A stretch of DNA of 64,000 bases from Spiroplasma endosymbiont of Lasioglossum villosulum (lineage in GTDB: Bacteria; Bacillota_I; Bacilli_A; Mycoplasmatales; VBWQ01). Of the stretch, positions 1 to 8,708 are shown in pieces. The notes beneath the pieces were generated by a model. That model was not told the origin of the DNA. It saw only the letters and a list, made by a program, of their open reading frames with translations, and did no database searches. The stretch spans positions 248,001-312,000 of the forward strand of contig NZ_OZ026539.1 in the NCBI RefSeq assembly GCF_964020195.1, written 5' to 3'. The translations under genes and the position numbers were made by a program. Within the stretch, counting starts at the first letter, position 1, and the number at the start of each line of letters is the position of its first letter.

Positions 1-366
1 TCTAGTTGAATGATGCGTGTTGATGCTATAGTTTTTAGTGCTTATACTATTTTGTATACTTGTATTTATGCATTTCGTGCTGGTGGCTTAGCAATTACTG
101 TTTTACTTGTTGATAGTTGTTTTACTTGGTGTTTTTCAATATTAATTTTATTTATTGAGGTACAGTATAGTCCTTTAGATATTGTTTATATTTATGCTAT
201 TATGCGTTCTTGTGATGTTCTTAAGATGATTATTGCTTTATTTATTTATCATCGTGGTAAATGAGTAAGAAATTTAGCAAGTAGTATGAATAAAGTATAT
301 CCAGAATCTCCACCAGTAATTGATATACCAAAAGCAAAAGATAAAGTTGATATTGCTAATTTTTAA
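1..366 (+). CDS. MATE-family efflux transporter, C-terminal part
   Basis: The gene enters from outside the window and its last 121 residues are visible. They contain an FRAGG loop, two hydrophobic helices and the C-terminal KWVRNLA element usual in MATE (multidrug and toxin extrusion) antiporters, which export drugs or metabolites across the membrane using ion gradients. The W in that element is a TGA codon, so standard-code translation would stop too early. A strong hairpin follows about 30 nt downstream. The family call is good; the substrate is unknown. Confidence 0.75.
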
Positions 367-393
367 AGATTGAAAATTTCTTTAATATATAAT

Positions 394-426
394 TTAAATA
401 AACGCCATAAAAGGCGTTTATTTAAA
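394..426 (+). terminator. Intrinsic terminator after the MATE gene
   Basis: An 11-bp perfect stem (AAATAAACGCC and GGCGTTTATTT) with a short A-rich loop. It lies between the MATE stop and the convergent small gene and could work in both directions. Similar stem sequences occur near the cargo end of both element copies. Confidence 0.75.
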
Positions 427-438
427 TATGTTTAATTT

Positions 439-786
439 TTAAAATTTTACTATTCTTGAATTACTTGGCTTTATTCTTTGCTTATAATTTTTTGTTGGAA
501 TATCATTTTCATATTTACGTAGTGTTTGTTCTCAAGGGATGTTCTTTTCTTTTTGTTTATTAATGGGGTTAGATATTTGTAGTTTTGGTTGCATTTTTAG
601 AGGTACTGAAATATCTGAATTTAAAGAATCTGTTGATGTGGATTTTGAATTAAAACCTTCATCACTACTGTTAGATAATAATTGATTTTCCAAATCACAA
701 ATTTTTTCATTAAGTTGAAATATTTCTGATTCAAATTGTTCAACCATTTGTTCATTGACTTCGACAATTGTTTCTTTTTCTTGCTG
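439..786 (-). pseudogene. Small charged protein, 5' end cut off by element copy A
   Basis: An open frame of 102 codons runs from an ATG at 747 to a stop at 439-441, reading TGA as Trp (IPWEQTL). It stays open upstream to the element tip, with a PPQQEKE stretch. No Shine-Dalgarno sequence precedes ATG 747, so the true start was probably lost when the element inserted at 787. The product is glutamine-, serine- and lysine-rich with a likely short coiled coil near residues 5-25, and has no recognised domain. It could be a complete small gene that starts at 747. Confidence 0.45.
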
Positions 787-811
787 GGGCGGTTGTCAAA
801 GTTACGAAATA
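787..811. repeat. Left terminal inverted repeat of copy A
   Basis: GGTTGTCAAAGTTACGAAAT is matched imperfectly by the reverse complement of the right tip at 16328-16351 (GATTGTCAAAAATCCGGAAT). The same sequence, with one base changed, ends copy B at 47443. Confidence 0.7.
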
Positions 812-966
812 ATTAATTATCATATTAGTAACTTATTTCCAAAATTACCATTTAAAAATGATGATAGACAAATTAAATTCTCTTTTACCCTTAAATTTAA
901 ATTTATATTCGACGTATTTTAAAAAATATACATTTAAAAGATAAAATAAAAATTATTAACAAGGAA

Positions 967-996
967 AAAGACAAGAAATAATCTTGTCTTTTTTTG
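967..996. terminator. Bidirectional hairpin near the element's left tip
   Basis: AAGACAAGA, a 5-nt AATAA loop, then TCTTGTCTT, with a T-run on either strand. It would stop transcription entering from the flanking chromosome before the ncRNA region. Bases 969-982 (AGACAAGAAATAAT) recur inverted at 16285-16298, so the hairpin may also be a subterminal transposase site. Confidence 0.65.
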
Positions 997-1030
997 TAAT
1001 TGTAAAATTTTAAAATTTTTATTATTAACA

Positions 1031-1372
1031 TCCTTTAAATATCTACTACACGCAGTGACCAAGTAGGAGAAGTTAATAATTAATAACCGTCTTTAACGCT
1101 ATTATCAACACGTGTTAGGGAACTAAAAAAGTGAACTACAACACAGTTGTTAAAAATAGTAGCTAGTATGTGGACTTGCATGGATAAATAAAAAGTGGAG
1201 TGATACCTAATAAAATATACTAACCATTAATGGTAATTCTTGGGGTGGGAGCGAATTGGAAACTAGTATATATAGACCTGTTGTAGGGACCTATTGTATT
1301 AATTCTATTCTTTATTTAACCAACCTTGCCACTCCCCAGTGAGCAAGTGTTGGTTTTATTTTTTATTTTTTT
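1031..1372 (+). ncRNA. Putative structured RNA at the element's left end
   Basis: This stretch holds no plausible gene, is clearly richer in G and C than its surroundings, and is base-for-base identical in copy B (46858-47199), although several protein genes of the two copies have diverged. Local pairings visible by eye include CTACT/AGTAG near 1043-1067, ACAAC/GTTGT near 1139-1150, and a strong nested 3' hairpin at 1318-1355 (AACCAAC with GTTGGTT, CTTGC with GCAAG, CACT with AGTG) followed by a T-rich tail, like a terminator. GGAGTG near 1197 could pair with CACTCC in that hairpin. I do not recognise it as tmRNA, RNase P or SRP RNA. It could instead be an untranslated leader or a replication or packaging site. 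phi29-like phages encode a packaging RNA at their left end, but any relation is speculative. Confidence 0.5.
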
Positions 1373-1507
1373 AAAATTTCATAATTTATTTTTGAGCCCA
1401 GTTTTCATGGAATGAATAAAACGAATAGTAGTATTATTAATAATCTAAAAATCAAAATATATGTTCTTTATGCTAGAAGCAACAGAACATATTAGGAAAG
1501 GATTATT

Positions 1508-2168
1508 ATGCAAATATAATTTAAAAAAGAACAAATTGTTAAAGATAGACCACAATCTATTCTTATTGATTATGGTGAATATAAATTACAATGTCCAAAA
1601 TGAATGGTTAAAAATAATAGTTTTATTGCTGATGATAAATATACATATTGAGTTTTTAATTTAGAAAATATTAAAAGAGAATTAAGTGGTAATGAATTAA
1701 TAAAATTATTAGAACCATATATTAAAGACCAAAAAATAACTGTTAATAAACCAACTGCTCCAAAAGAATATTATCTTAATGATATAAAACTTGAACCATT
1801 AAAATTTTATGAACAGCATAATAGTTGATTTATCGGTGAAATAACAGATAACAAAACTAAAATTACTAATCCTTGTTTTAAATATAACATTACGTGAGAA
1901 GAAAACAGAAAAGGTTTTAAAATAAATAATCCATATAAACATGATGATTTACCAATTAATTATATAGTTACTTCTTATAAGGAAATTTCAAATCATAATG
2001 AAAAAGTATTTTTGTTGAACATGTAAACAAAATAAATTAGATTATTTATTCTTTAATACTAATGATATAAAAACAAGAAAATATTTTTTAAGAGATAAAA
2101 ATGGTAAAGCAATTTGTTATGACTGTATTTTAAATATTAGGTTAAGTAGGAGGTATAAATATGGATAA
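1508..2168 (+). pseudogene. Zn-ribbon protein relic, first gene of the element
   Basis: Frame 1 starts at ATG 1508 and meets TAA after three codons. It then stays open from 1520 to about 2026, with a CPKW stretch near its start. A one-base shift at the T5 run near 2009-2013 joins it to a frame ending at 2166-2168 that adds two Cys pairs (CWTC and CYDC). Together these look like a protein of about 215 residues with a C-terminal zinc ribbon, probably DNA-binding. Copy B has exactly the same stop and the same T5 run, so either the damage predates the split or expression uses an unusual start and a slip. A competing frame opening at 1461 looks like a shadow. Confidence 0.5.
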
Positions 2169-2322
2169 AGAAAAATTAATTAGTTGATTAAATTTAATTT
2201 TAGATAGTGATATAGAACAATATAATAAAGAAAAAGACATATATTATTTAAATAAATTAAAAGGTTCAATTGATATTATTAAAATTTTAATTAATAAAAT
2301 ACAATGCAGAGAATTTGATTAA
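2161..2322 (+). CDS. 53-aa acidic helical protein (KEKLI...EFD family)
   Basis: It starts at ATG 2161, seven bases after GGAGG, the best ribosome site of the early module. The product opens MDKEKLI, is predicted fully helical and charged, and ends REFD. Three other element proteins (127 aa at 3221, 44 aa at 3597, 52 aa at 4823) share the KEKLI or KEKII motif and an EFD or QFD end. Function unknown. It overlaps the end of the Zn-ribbon relic, and the next gene starts immediately after its stop, which suggests translational coupling. Confidence 0.6.
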
Positions 2323-2323
2323 T

Positions 2324-2761
2324 ATGCAATATGAATTAATTATTGGGATTGACCCCGCTGGTATTGGTAATAATGGAATTGTTATATATTCAAATGAAAC
2401 TAATAATATTATTTTTAATGAAATATTTAAAACTAAAACAGTTTTAGAAAGTAAAAATATGTATAAAGAATATTTTCAATTAATTCAAAAACAATTTATT
2501 AATCAAAAAATATTAATTATTGTAGAAAATTTCTTTTTAAGTTCAAAACAATTATTAACTAATCCATTAGCAACACCTAAAATTATTGGTGCATTAATGG
2601 TATTAGTAGAAGATGTTATGAATTGAGATTATTTAGAAAGTGAACCAAAAAATAAAACTAAAATAGAAAATTATAAAGGAAATATAAAATTAACAAAACA
2701 TGAACAAGATGCATATAAACATATTCAATACTATTTAAGGAATTCTAAAAATGAAAGATAA
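2324..2761 (+). CDS. RuvC-like endonuclease (Holliday-junction resolvase fold)
   Basis: 145 residues. The N-terminal strand carries GIDPAG (catalytic Asp near residue 8), a middle strand gives IIVENFF (catalytic Glu), and the C-terminus has KHEQDAYKH, matching the RuvC HxxDA helix. These are the expected metal-binding acids of the RuvC/RNase H fold, and the length fits phage resolvases. It probably cuts branched DNA during element replication or packaging. A TTG at 2315 is an alternative start, but ATG 2324 abuts the previous stop. It overlaps the next gene by 11 bases. W codons are TGA. Confidence 0.7.
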
Positions 2762-3044
2762 AGAAAATTATGTCAAATTAAAAGTAAAACTGAGTAACAC
2801 TATTGAAGCAAAATATTACGAAAAAGTTAATAAAGAATTATATTATAGTGTTCGTGGTCAATGAAATGGTTTAAACTATGTTACTTTAATTTTTAACAAC
2901 CCAAAATTTTATAGACGCTGTATTTTATTAAACAAAAATGATGAAATTTTAGTAACTGGTCAAATTTTTAATACTTTAAATATTCCTAAAAATCGTGCAT
3001 TTTGTTCAATTAATGTTAAATGATTTAAAAAATGAAAAGAGTAA
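2751..3044 (+). CDS. 97-aa OB-fold-like, possible single-strand DNA-binding protein
   Basis: It starts at ATG 2751 inside the end of the RuvC-like gene, in another frame, a coupled arrangement. The product has alternating beta-type segments (KVKLSNTIEAKYYEKV, RGQWNGLNYVTLIF, EILVTGQIFNT, CSINVKWFKKWKE) like a small OB fold. Next to a RuvC-like nuclease, a nucleic-acid-binding role is plausible. No diagnostic SSB motif is visible and the acidic SSB tail is absent, so this is a structural guess. Confidence 0.55.
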
Positions 3045-3047
3045 AAA

Positions 3048-3200
3048 ATGATATTATGAAAAATTTTATTAATAGTACCAATATTAATAACAAGTATAAC
3101 ACTAATAATATTTTTAATATTTATTATTAAAGAATTAAAAAATGAATATAAAGTTTTAAAATTATTAAATTCAATTGCAAAAAATTTAGAAAAAAAATAA
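3048..3200 (+). CDS. 50-aa single-pass membrane peptide
   Basis: ATG 3048 lies four bases after the previous stop. One long hydrophobic helix (about residues 4-26, rich in I and L) is followed by a charged tail ending NLEKK. Identical in layout in copy B. Small phage membrane peptides can be holin-like, anchor replication or exclude other phages; nothing chooses between these. Confidence 0.5.
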
Positions 3201-3220
3201 TCAAATAAGGAGAATAAATA

Positions 3221-3604
3221 ATGAATAGATGTACATGAACTGAAACAATAACATTTGAAAAATTTATTCATGAACCATATTATGATGAAATTAAAAATGA
3301 ACAAAGACAAAGACAATGTGAAAATATGACAGATGAGCAATTTGATGAATATGGAAGAGCATATTGTAAAGAAAATAGAATTAAAGTTGATGAAATTAAT
3401 AAATCAAGACATAAAAATTGTATTAATAAAGAAAAATTAATTAAAGATTTAGAAGAACGAATAACATGACTTACAAATGAAATATCTAATGTTAAATATT
3501 TTAAACAAATAGAATTTTATATATGAGAAAAAATATGTTTAAAAGATTTTTTAATTAAAATAAAAAACAAAAATATTGAAATTGGTGAATTTGATTATGA
3601 ATAA
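3221..3604 (+). CDS. 127-aa charged protein with a KEKLI coiled-coil half
   Basis: AAGGAG precedes ATG 3221. The N-terminal half is Cys-containing and polar (NRCTW, RQCENMTDEQ). The second half begins NKEKLIKDLEERIT and ends GEFDYE, matching the tiny proteins at 2161, 3597 and 4823, so this looks like a fusion of a unique domain with the repeated module. Its stop overlaps the next start by 8 bases. Function unknown. Confidence 0.6.
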
Positions 3605-3731
3605 AGAAAAATTAATTATTTCTATGAAAGAAAGAATAGATTTATTAAATAATTCATTAATAGAATATTCATCCAAACTTTATGAGTTAGAAAACTGAAT
3701 TATAAGACTTGAAAGAGGTGAATTTGACTAA
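3597..3731 (+). CDS. 44-aa helical protein (KEKLI...GEFD family)
   Basis: It begins MNKEKLIISMKERI and ends LERGEFD. It starts within the previous gene, and its stop TAA shares its last base with the next ATG (TAATG). The tight coupling on both sides supports a real gene despite the small size. Probable coiled coil; no known family. Confidence 0.55.
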
Positions 3732-3976
3732 TGATAATATTACCTACTTTGTTTGAAAATAAAGATGAAATTGAAATATTATCACCATTTCCAAAAGAAA
3801 TTCATACAAGTAATGATATTAGAGCAATTATTTTAAGACAATACCCAAATGTTAAATCCAAACACATAATTGTTTCTGACCCAGAAAGTAATGTTGCATT
3901 AATAGTTGGTGATAATGATTTTTATCAAGGTTGAATTAAAGTAACAGTTAAAAAATTAGAAATTAAAGGAGAATAG
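3731..3976 (+). CDS. 81-aa hypothetical element protein
   Basis: Coupled to the previous stop by TAATG. The product has mixed alpha/beta character (LPTLFENKDEIEILSPFP, SKHIIVSDPESNVALIVG). Identical in copy B. No motif recognised; a small regulator or head-associated protein is possible. Confidence 0.55.
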
Positions 3977-3979
3977 AAA

Positions 3980-4807
3980 ATGCCAAGTATAGAAAATCAA
4001 TCAAATTATACTTTAACTAAATTAATTAGAACTGGAATAAGTCCAATTTCTGCAATGATTGGTACAAGTGCTTATTATGGTCAAGTAATAGATAATCCAT
4101 TATTAGGTTCAATTAATAGTTTATTATTTGGTAAAAAATTAGGTTTAGATATTTGAAATTTAAATCAAAGACCAAATACAAAAACTAAATTAATTAATAG
4201 TAGTAAAAAAATACTATTAGGTTTAGGAATAATTGGTTTAGCAAATTATAGTAAATGAACTGAAAATAATATTAATCCTATTATTCCAAGAACACCAACT
4301 CCAATAACTACTACAACTACAACTGAGGGTCCTCCATGATTATTATTAAATAAGCAAGAAAATCAGTCATTAATGGATTGAGATACTTATATTTCATTAA
4401 ATGCTTATGGTATATCAAATCTTATTAATGGATTAACGGAGTTAGTACCTAATAAATTTGAAACAATAAGAAAGATTTGTAATATGGCTACTGGTGGATG
4501 TTTAATATCAAGTGGTGGTGCTATGGGTATTAATAATGATTTTAATAATGCTTATGCAGTACCTACCATAATTGCTGGTGCAAGTGAAATTATCCATAAT
4601 TTAATACCTATGGAAACTACAAATCATAATGAAGAAATGTAAGAAACATCATTTAATGATGAAACTGCAAGATTAATTAATGACAATAGATTTACTATTA
4701 ATAGTGAAACTGCAAGTCAATATTATGGTAGTGATAATATGAGCGAAGTACCATTAAATAATGATAATGCTTCATTAAATTGAGATTACAATCACATGAG
4801 TTTATAA
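3980..4807 (+). pseudogene. 275-aa membrane-associated protein, nonsense-mutated in copy A
   Basis: The reading frame runs 3980-4807, but codon 221 is TAA (4640-4642). Copy B has CAA there and is intact (43291-44118). The product has two weakly hydrophobic stretches (residues about 20-45 and 74-84), a Pro/Thr-rich linker (PRTPTPITTTTTTEGPP, about 98-114) and a small-residue-rich C-terminal half. Such layout fits a virion or membrane-spanning phage protein, but no family is recognised. Confidence 0.65.
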
Positions 4808-4822
4808 GGGAGGTGAAAAGCA

Positions 4823-4981
4823 ATGAATAAAGAAAAAATTATTGAATATTATAATAATGAAATTCAGACATATAAAGAGAGAATGGAACAATTAAATAAA
4901 GAAATATCTGTATTAGTAAAAATTATAAGTAATTCACAGTCAATGATTGAAAGAATTAATGGTGGTCAATTTGATGAATAA
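4823..4981 (+). CDS. 52-aa coiled-coil protein (KEKII...QFDE family)
   Basis: GGGAGG about 11 bases before ATG 4823 is a strong ribosome site. The product begins MNKEKIIEYY, has heptad-like charge spacing, and ends GGQFDE. It is the fourth member of the repeated small-protein family in this element. Function unknown. Confidence 0.6.
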   Translation: MNKEKIIEYYNNEIQTYKERMEQLNKEISVLVKIISNSQSMIERINGGQFDE

Positions 4982-5021
4982 TTAAAAATTAAAAATAAAT
5001 AGTTGAAAGGAAAATATTGAA

Positions 5022-5195
5022 ATGAAAGAATTTTTACATGAATTAATAATTATTGGAACAAGTGTTGGAACATTAATTTGCAGAGAAATTATTGTTTTAT
5101 TAAAAAGATTTATCACAACTCCAAAACATGTTAGAGCAAATAACAAAATTATAAAACATCAAAAAAAATTAGCAAAATTAAATGAAAAAAATTAA
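5022..5195 (+). CDS. 57-aa small membrane-anchored basic protein
   Basis: ATG 5022 follows GAAAGG. A hydrophobic N-terminal segment (LIIIGTSVGTLI) precedes a basic tail (KHVRANNKIIKHQKK). In copy A a run of seven A brings the stop earlier; in copy B six A give five more residues (62 aa, ending INKGEK), probably the original form. Unknown function. Confidence 0.5.
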   Translation: MKEFLHELIIIGTSVGTLICREIIVLLKRFITTPKHVRANNKIIKHQKKLAKLNEKN

Positions 5196-5212
5196 TAAAG
5201 GAGAAAAATAAT

Positions 5213-5398
5213 ATGACAAAAATTGAATTTAATGAAAAATATAGAAAACAAGATATCAGTATTGATAGAGATTTTGATTTACATATTGATAATTGTTTTA
5301 AATTTTCTGATATCAATACATTAGAAAATGCTGTTAATGATTATAAAAAACTAATAAGTGAAATGCCACAATTAGTTAAAGATTGATTACTGGGATAA
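5213..5398 (+). CDS. 61-aa hypothetical element protein
   Basis: AAAGGAG upstream of ATG 5213 gives a good ribosome site. The product is acidic and soluble (KQDISIDRDFDLHIDNC) and ends with a TGA-encoded Trp (DWLLG). It lies directly upstream of the morphogenesis genes. No family recognised. Confidence 0.55.
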
Positions 5399-5415
5399 GA
5401 TTAGGAGAATGTTAA

Positions 5416-5790
5416 ATGTTAGAAAATGAAAATAATGTTCAACAAACAACTGAACCTTTAACTGAAAATAATGCTCAACAAGAAATAGAAAATAAAGTTA
5501 ATGAAGCAGAAAATAAGTTAAATAAACTTAATCAAGAAATTAAAGAAAAAGAAATGATTAATATATTTAAAAAATATCAAGTTAAAACTGAATTTTATGA
5601 TTATTTAAAATTTAAAACTAATAATTTAGAAAATTCAAAAATTGAAGAAACTATTAAAAAAATGATTAAAGAACAACCAGTATTTAAAGAAACAATTAAT
5701 ACAGGTGGCAATAAACAAATAATTATTAATAATAAACCAAATGATAAAGAAAATTTTTTAATTAATTATAAAAAGAAAAATTATTTATAA
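5416..5790 (+). CDS. Scaffold-like acidic coiled-coil protein
   Basis: 124 residues. Glu/Gln/Asn-rich start, then a long coiled coil (about residues 25-55), a central YLKFKTNN region and a basic C-terminus (INYKKKNYL). Small acidic helical proteins with basic tails directly before a capsid gene are typical internal scaffolds, which bind capsid subunits through the basic end; phi29 gp7 sits in the same place. The function is inferred from position and composition. Near-identical in copy B. Confidence 0.55.
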   Translation: MLENENNVQQTTEPLTENNAQQEIENKVNEAENKLNKLNQEIKEKEMINIFKKYQVKTEFYDYLKFKTNNLENSKIEETIKKMIKEQPVFKETINTGGNKQIIINNKPNDKENFLINYKKKNYL

Positions 5791-5808
5791 ATGAAAGGAA
5801 GAAATAAA

Positions 5809-6993
5809 ATGTCAGTACCATTTAATCAAAATTTAGACAATACAGAGAGATTAGTAGAAGCACCAGAATTTATAGAGTTTTTTAAAATTTCAAATAGTCC
5901 ATGGGCAAACTTTTTCCCTACTGAAATTGTTGACTCAGTAAATATTGAGTTTATTGTTAAAAAACCAAAAAAACCAGAAGTAAAAATTATTCCTTGAGAT
6001 GATAAAAGTAAAAGATATGAATTACCATATGTTGATACAGATAAAATTAGTAAAAAAATAACTAAAAAATATCTTGCAGGAGAAATTATTACAGATGTAG
6101 ATTTAAAAGCAAATAATGGTCAAAATTTATTAGATAGTATGCAATATGAAGTTGCAAATGATTTAGCAGATAAATTGGCAATTGATGATACACAAGCAAT
6201 TGCAAAATTTGCTACTAAAATCGATATTGAAGATACAACACCAGTAGGCTATTTAAAATCAATGTTATCTGCTTGAAATACTTTGTTTCAATTTAGAAAT
6301 ATTGCAAATAGTAAATTTTTTATTACTAATGGTCTTTATGATAGTTTAGTTTATTTAGCAGATAATAAAGGTTTAATTACTGATAATCAGTTGGCACAAC
6401 AATTACGTTTAAATGGAAATAATTTATATGTAAAAGGTGTATTATGTGAAATCGTTCTTGATGACTATATGGTTTTTACTAATGATAAAAATGAACAACA
6501 ATTAATGACCTTTATTTTAGCAACACCAAGAGCAATGAAAAGATACATGATAGAAAATACAGTTATTTATGTAGATTTTATTAAAGATGATAAAGCAGGA
6601 AGAGCATATAAAGTTGCTGGTGAAGTTGTTGGAGAAGCAATACCATATATTTCTAATAATGAAACAACATCAAGATGAATGTTATGTGGAGTTATTAAAA
6701 CAGAAAAAACTGATTTAAAAACTAAAATTACAAGTTTAACAATTGATATTACTGCAAATGTTAATAACAATAATAGTGAATTAAATACACAAATAAAAAG
6801 TACTAATGAACTTAAATCATTAAATCCAAATTTAACAAATTCAACTATTAAATATTTTAGTGATGCACAAGGAAAAACTAATGTAAGTAATCAAAAACAA
6901 AAAGCCGATGACTTATATATAACTATTACTGCAAATGTTAATGACTTAAATTATAAAGGAACAACAAATCAAATTAAAATAACTCTTAAATAA
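5809..6993 (+). CDS. Major capsid protein candidate
   Basis: 394 residues from ATG 5809, chosen over ATG 5791 because AAAGGAAG lies just upstream. The N-terminal arm contains NSPWANFFPTEIVDS; a mid-region alpha/beta body has GLYDSLVYLADNKG and the helix-strand pair FILATPRAMKRYM; the last ~95 residues form a separate Asn/Thr-rich beta domain (TSLTIDITANV... ITITANV). Size, position after a scaffold-like gene and the appended beta domain resemble phage capsid proteins such as phi29 gp8, which carries a C-terminal Ig-like domain. Copies A and B differ mainly in a patch around residues 119-155. Not proven; it could be another abundant virion protein. Confidence 0.55.
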
Positions 6994-7007
6994 AGGAAAT
7001 TAATACC

Positions 7008-8705
7008 ATGCCAATAGGTACAACTAATACAGCAATACTTTTAAACATAAATAAACCCAAACATACTAGAATAAGTAAACAACAAGAAAATAAAAGTTTT
7101 TGATGAGAAATTTTAGAAATGATTGGTGTACAAGTAATAGCAGTAGCACTTGCTCCTTTTACTGGTGGATTAAGTGAAAGCGTAGCCCTTGGATTAGGTG
7201 CAAGTGATTTTATTGCAAGTGCCATTAATTTTGGTATTTATGCTACAACTGATTTTACTATTAATCAAGTTTATGATTATTTAAAAGGAAATGTAACAAA
7301 ATGAAATACTTTCTTTAATATACTACCTGCATTTGCTGGACTTAATAAAATTAGTCGTGGTTATCGTACTACTAAATTTATTAAACTAACACAAAAAACT
7401 AAAACATTAGAACAAATTGGCGTTAAAGAAGCAAAAAATTTACAAGAAATTATTAGTCAAGTAAGTGGAAAAGAAATTTTAACAGATAAAATTATTGGTA
7501 ATAAACGTTATTTAATGAATTATAGTTTTACTCCTAATCGTGAAACAGTATTACGAGATTTAGGTTATGTTGCTGAAAGACAATATAAGAATAATTTTCA
7601 AAAACTAGAAACACAAAAGTTAAAAGAACACTTATTATTACAAAATACATTAATAAAATTAAGTCCACAATTAACTCCTAAATTTAAAATTAAAGATATT
7701 GAAAAAGCAAATAACTTTTTAAAAAAATTTAATACTGATTTAAAAAAAGTACTATCTATGAATCAACATGATTGATTAAATTTAGTTCATACAATATATA
7801 CAGAAAATAGATATGGAAAAACTTTAATTTTAGATTTACAAAAAATTCGTGCTAATGATATTAAATTTAATTTTAAAAAAAGTTCAATTCATAAGATTGT
7901 TTTAAATGCAAATAAAATTTTTAAATATTTGGATATTAGATTTTATTTAAAAAAAGGTTTAAATAAATTTTGAAAAAATACACCATATTTTGAAAAAATA
8001 CGAGAAAGTATATATAAATTACAAGAAAAATTTGAAAAGTTAGAAAAACAAGCATTTGAAAAGATTAATAAATTAAAACAAAAAGCAACTGATTTATTTA
8101 CTAGTGCAGAAAAAAGAGCAATTAAACATGCACAATTAATTCCATTAAATTCACAAGTATTTATGGGTTGTAAAATTCAACCTTTATCATTAGATAAATG
8201 TGCAATTACTATTTATCATCGCAATCCTAAATATAAACCAATTACAGTTGTTGATAGTATTCTTAAAGCAAAAACTTTTGTTACTCAAATACATCCATTT
8301 CATTGATATCGTTGATATAGTGGTTGATACATTGGTTATGGTATTAATCGTAATAAATGATTAAAAGCAATAGCATTTGCTCCACCAGTGGTACAACAAG
8401 TAATTAGAGATAGTTTTAAAGTATATAGAGAAATATTTAGAATAATAAGAACTTATCATAAAGTAGTAAATGTTATTAATAATCCTATTGAAAATATTAA
8501 TAAATCATTTAAAAGTGTTGGTTTAAAATTTTCAGTTAATACTTTATTTGGCACTGGACTATTACATCATTTAGAAAAATTTGCATATAGTCAAGTTGTA
8601 AAAAAAGGTAAGAAAAAGTTACAAAAAGAAATTATCCATATATCACATAGAAAAACTAAAACAAAAACTAAGCATTATAAAAAAGCATTTTTTAAGGAAT
8701 GATAA
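7008..8705 (+). CDS. Large virion or tail-like protein, 565 aa
   Basis: AAAGGAAA precedes ATG 7008. A short polar start is followed by a hydrophobic Gly/Ala-rich segment (about residues 40-85, VIAVALAPFTGG) that could insert into membrane, then long basic helices and an aromatic-rich patch (HPFHWYRWYSGWYIGYG). The C-terminus is very basic (HRKTKTKTKH). Position after the capsid gene and length match a tail-knob or injected protein; phi29 gp9 has similar placement. No domain is recognised. The copy B version is frameshifted. Confidence 0.6.
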
Positions 8706-8708
8706 ATT

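Noticed and set aside
1461-1664. 67-codon frame overlapping the Zn-ribbon relic
   Set aside because: Hydrophobic shadow of the real frame; no ribosome site, and the zinc motifs lie in the other frame.
1031-2761. ncRNA plus RuvC-like gene as an OMEGA/TnpB-type RNA-guided nuclease
   Set aside because: The protein is a 145-aa stand-alone RuvC resolvase type with contiguous catalytic motifs, has no TnpB domains, and the RNA lies 950 bases away.
2960-3340. Long minus-strand frame (and its copy B mirror 44722-45138) across the early genes
   Set aside because: Ile/Phe-rich antisense shadow of four coupled small genes.
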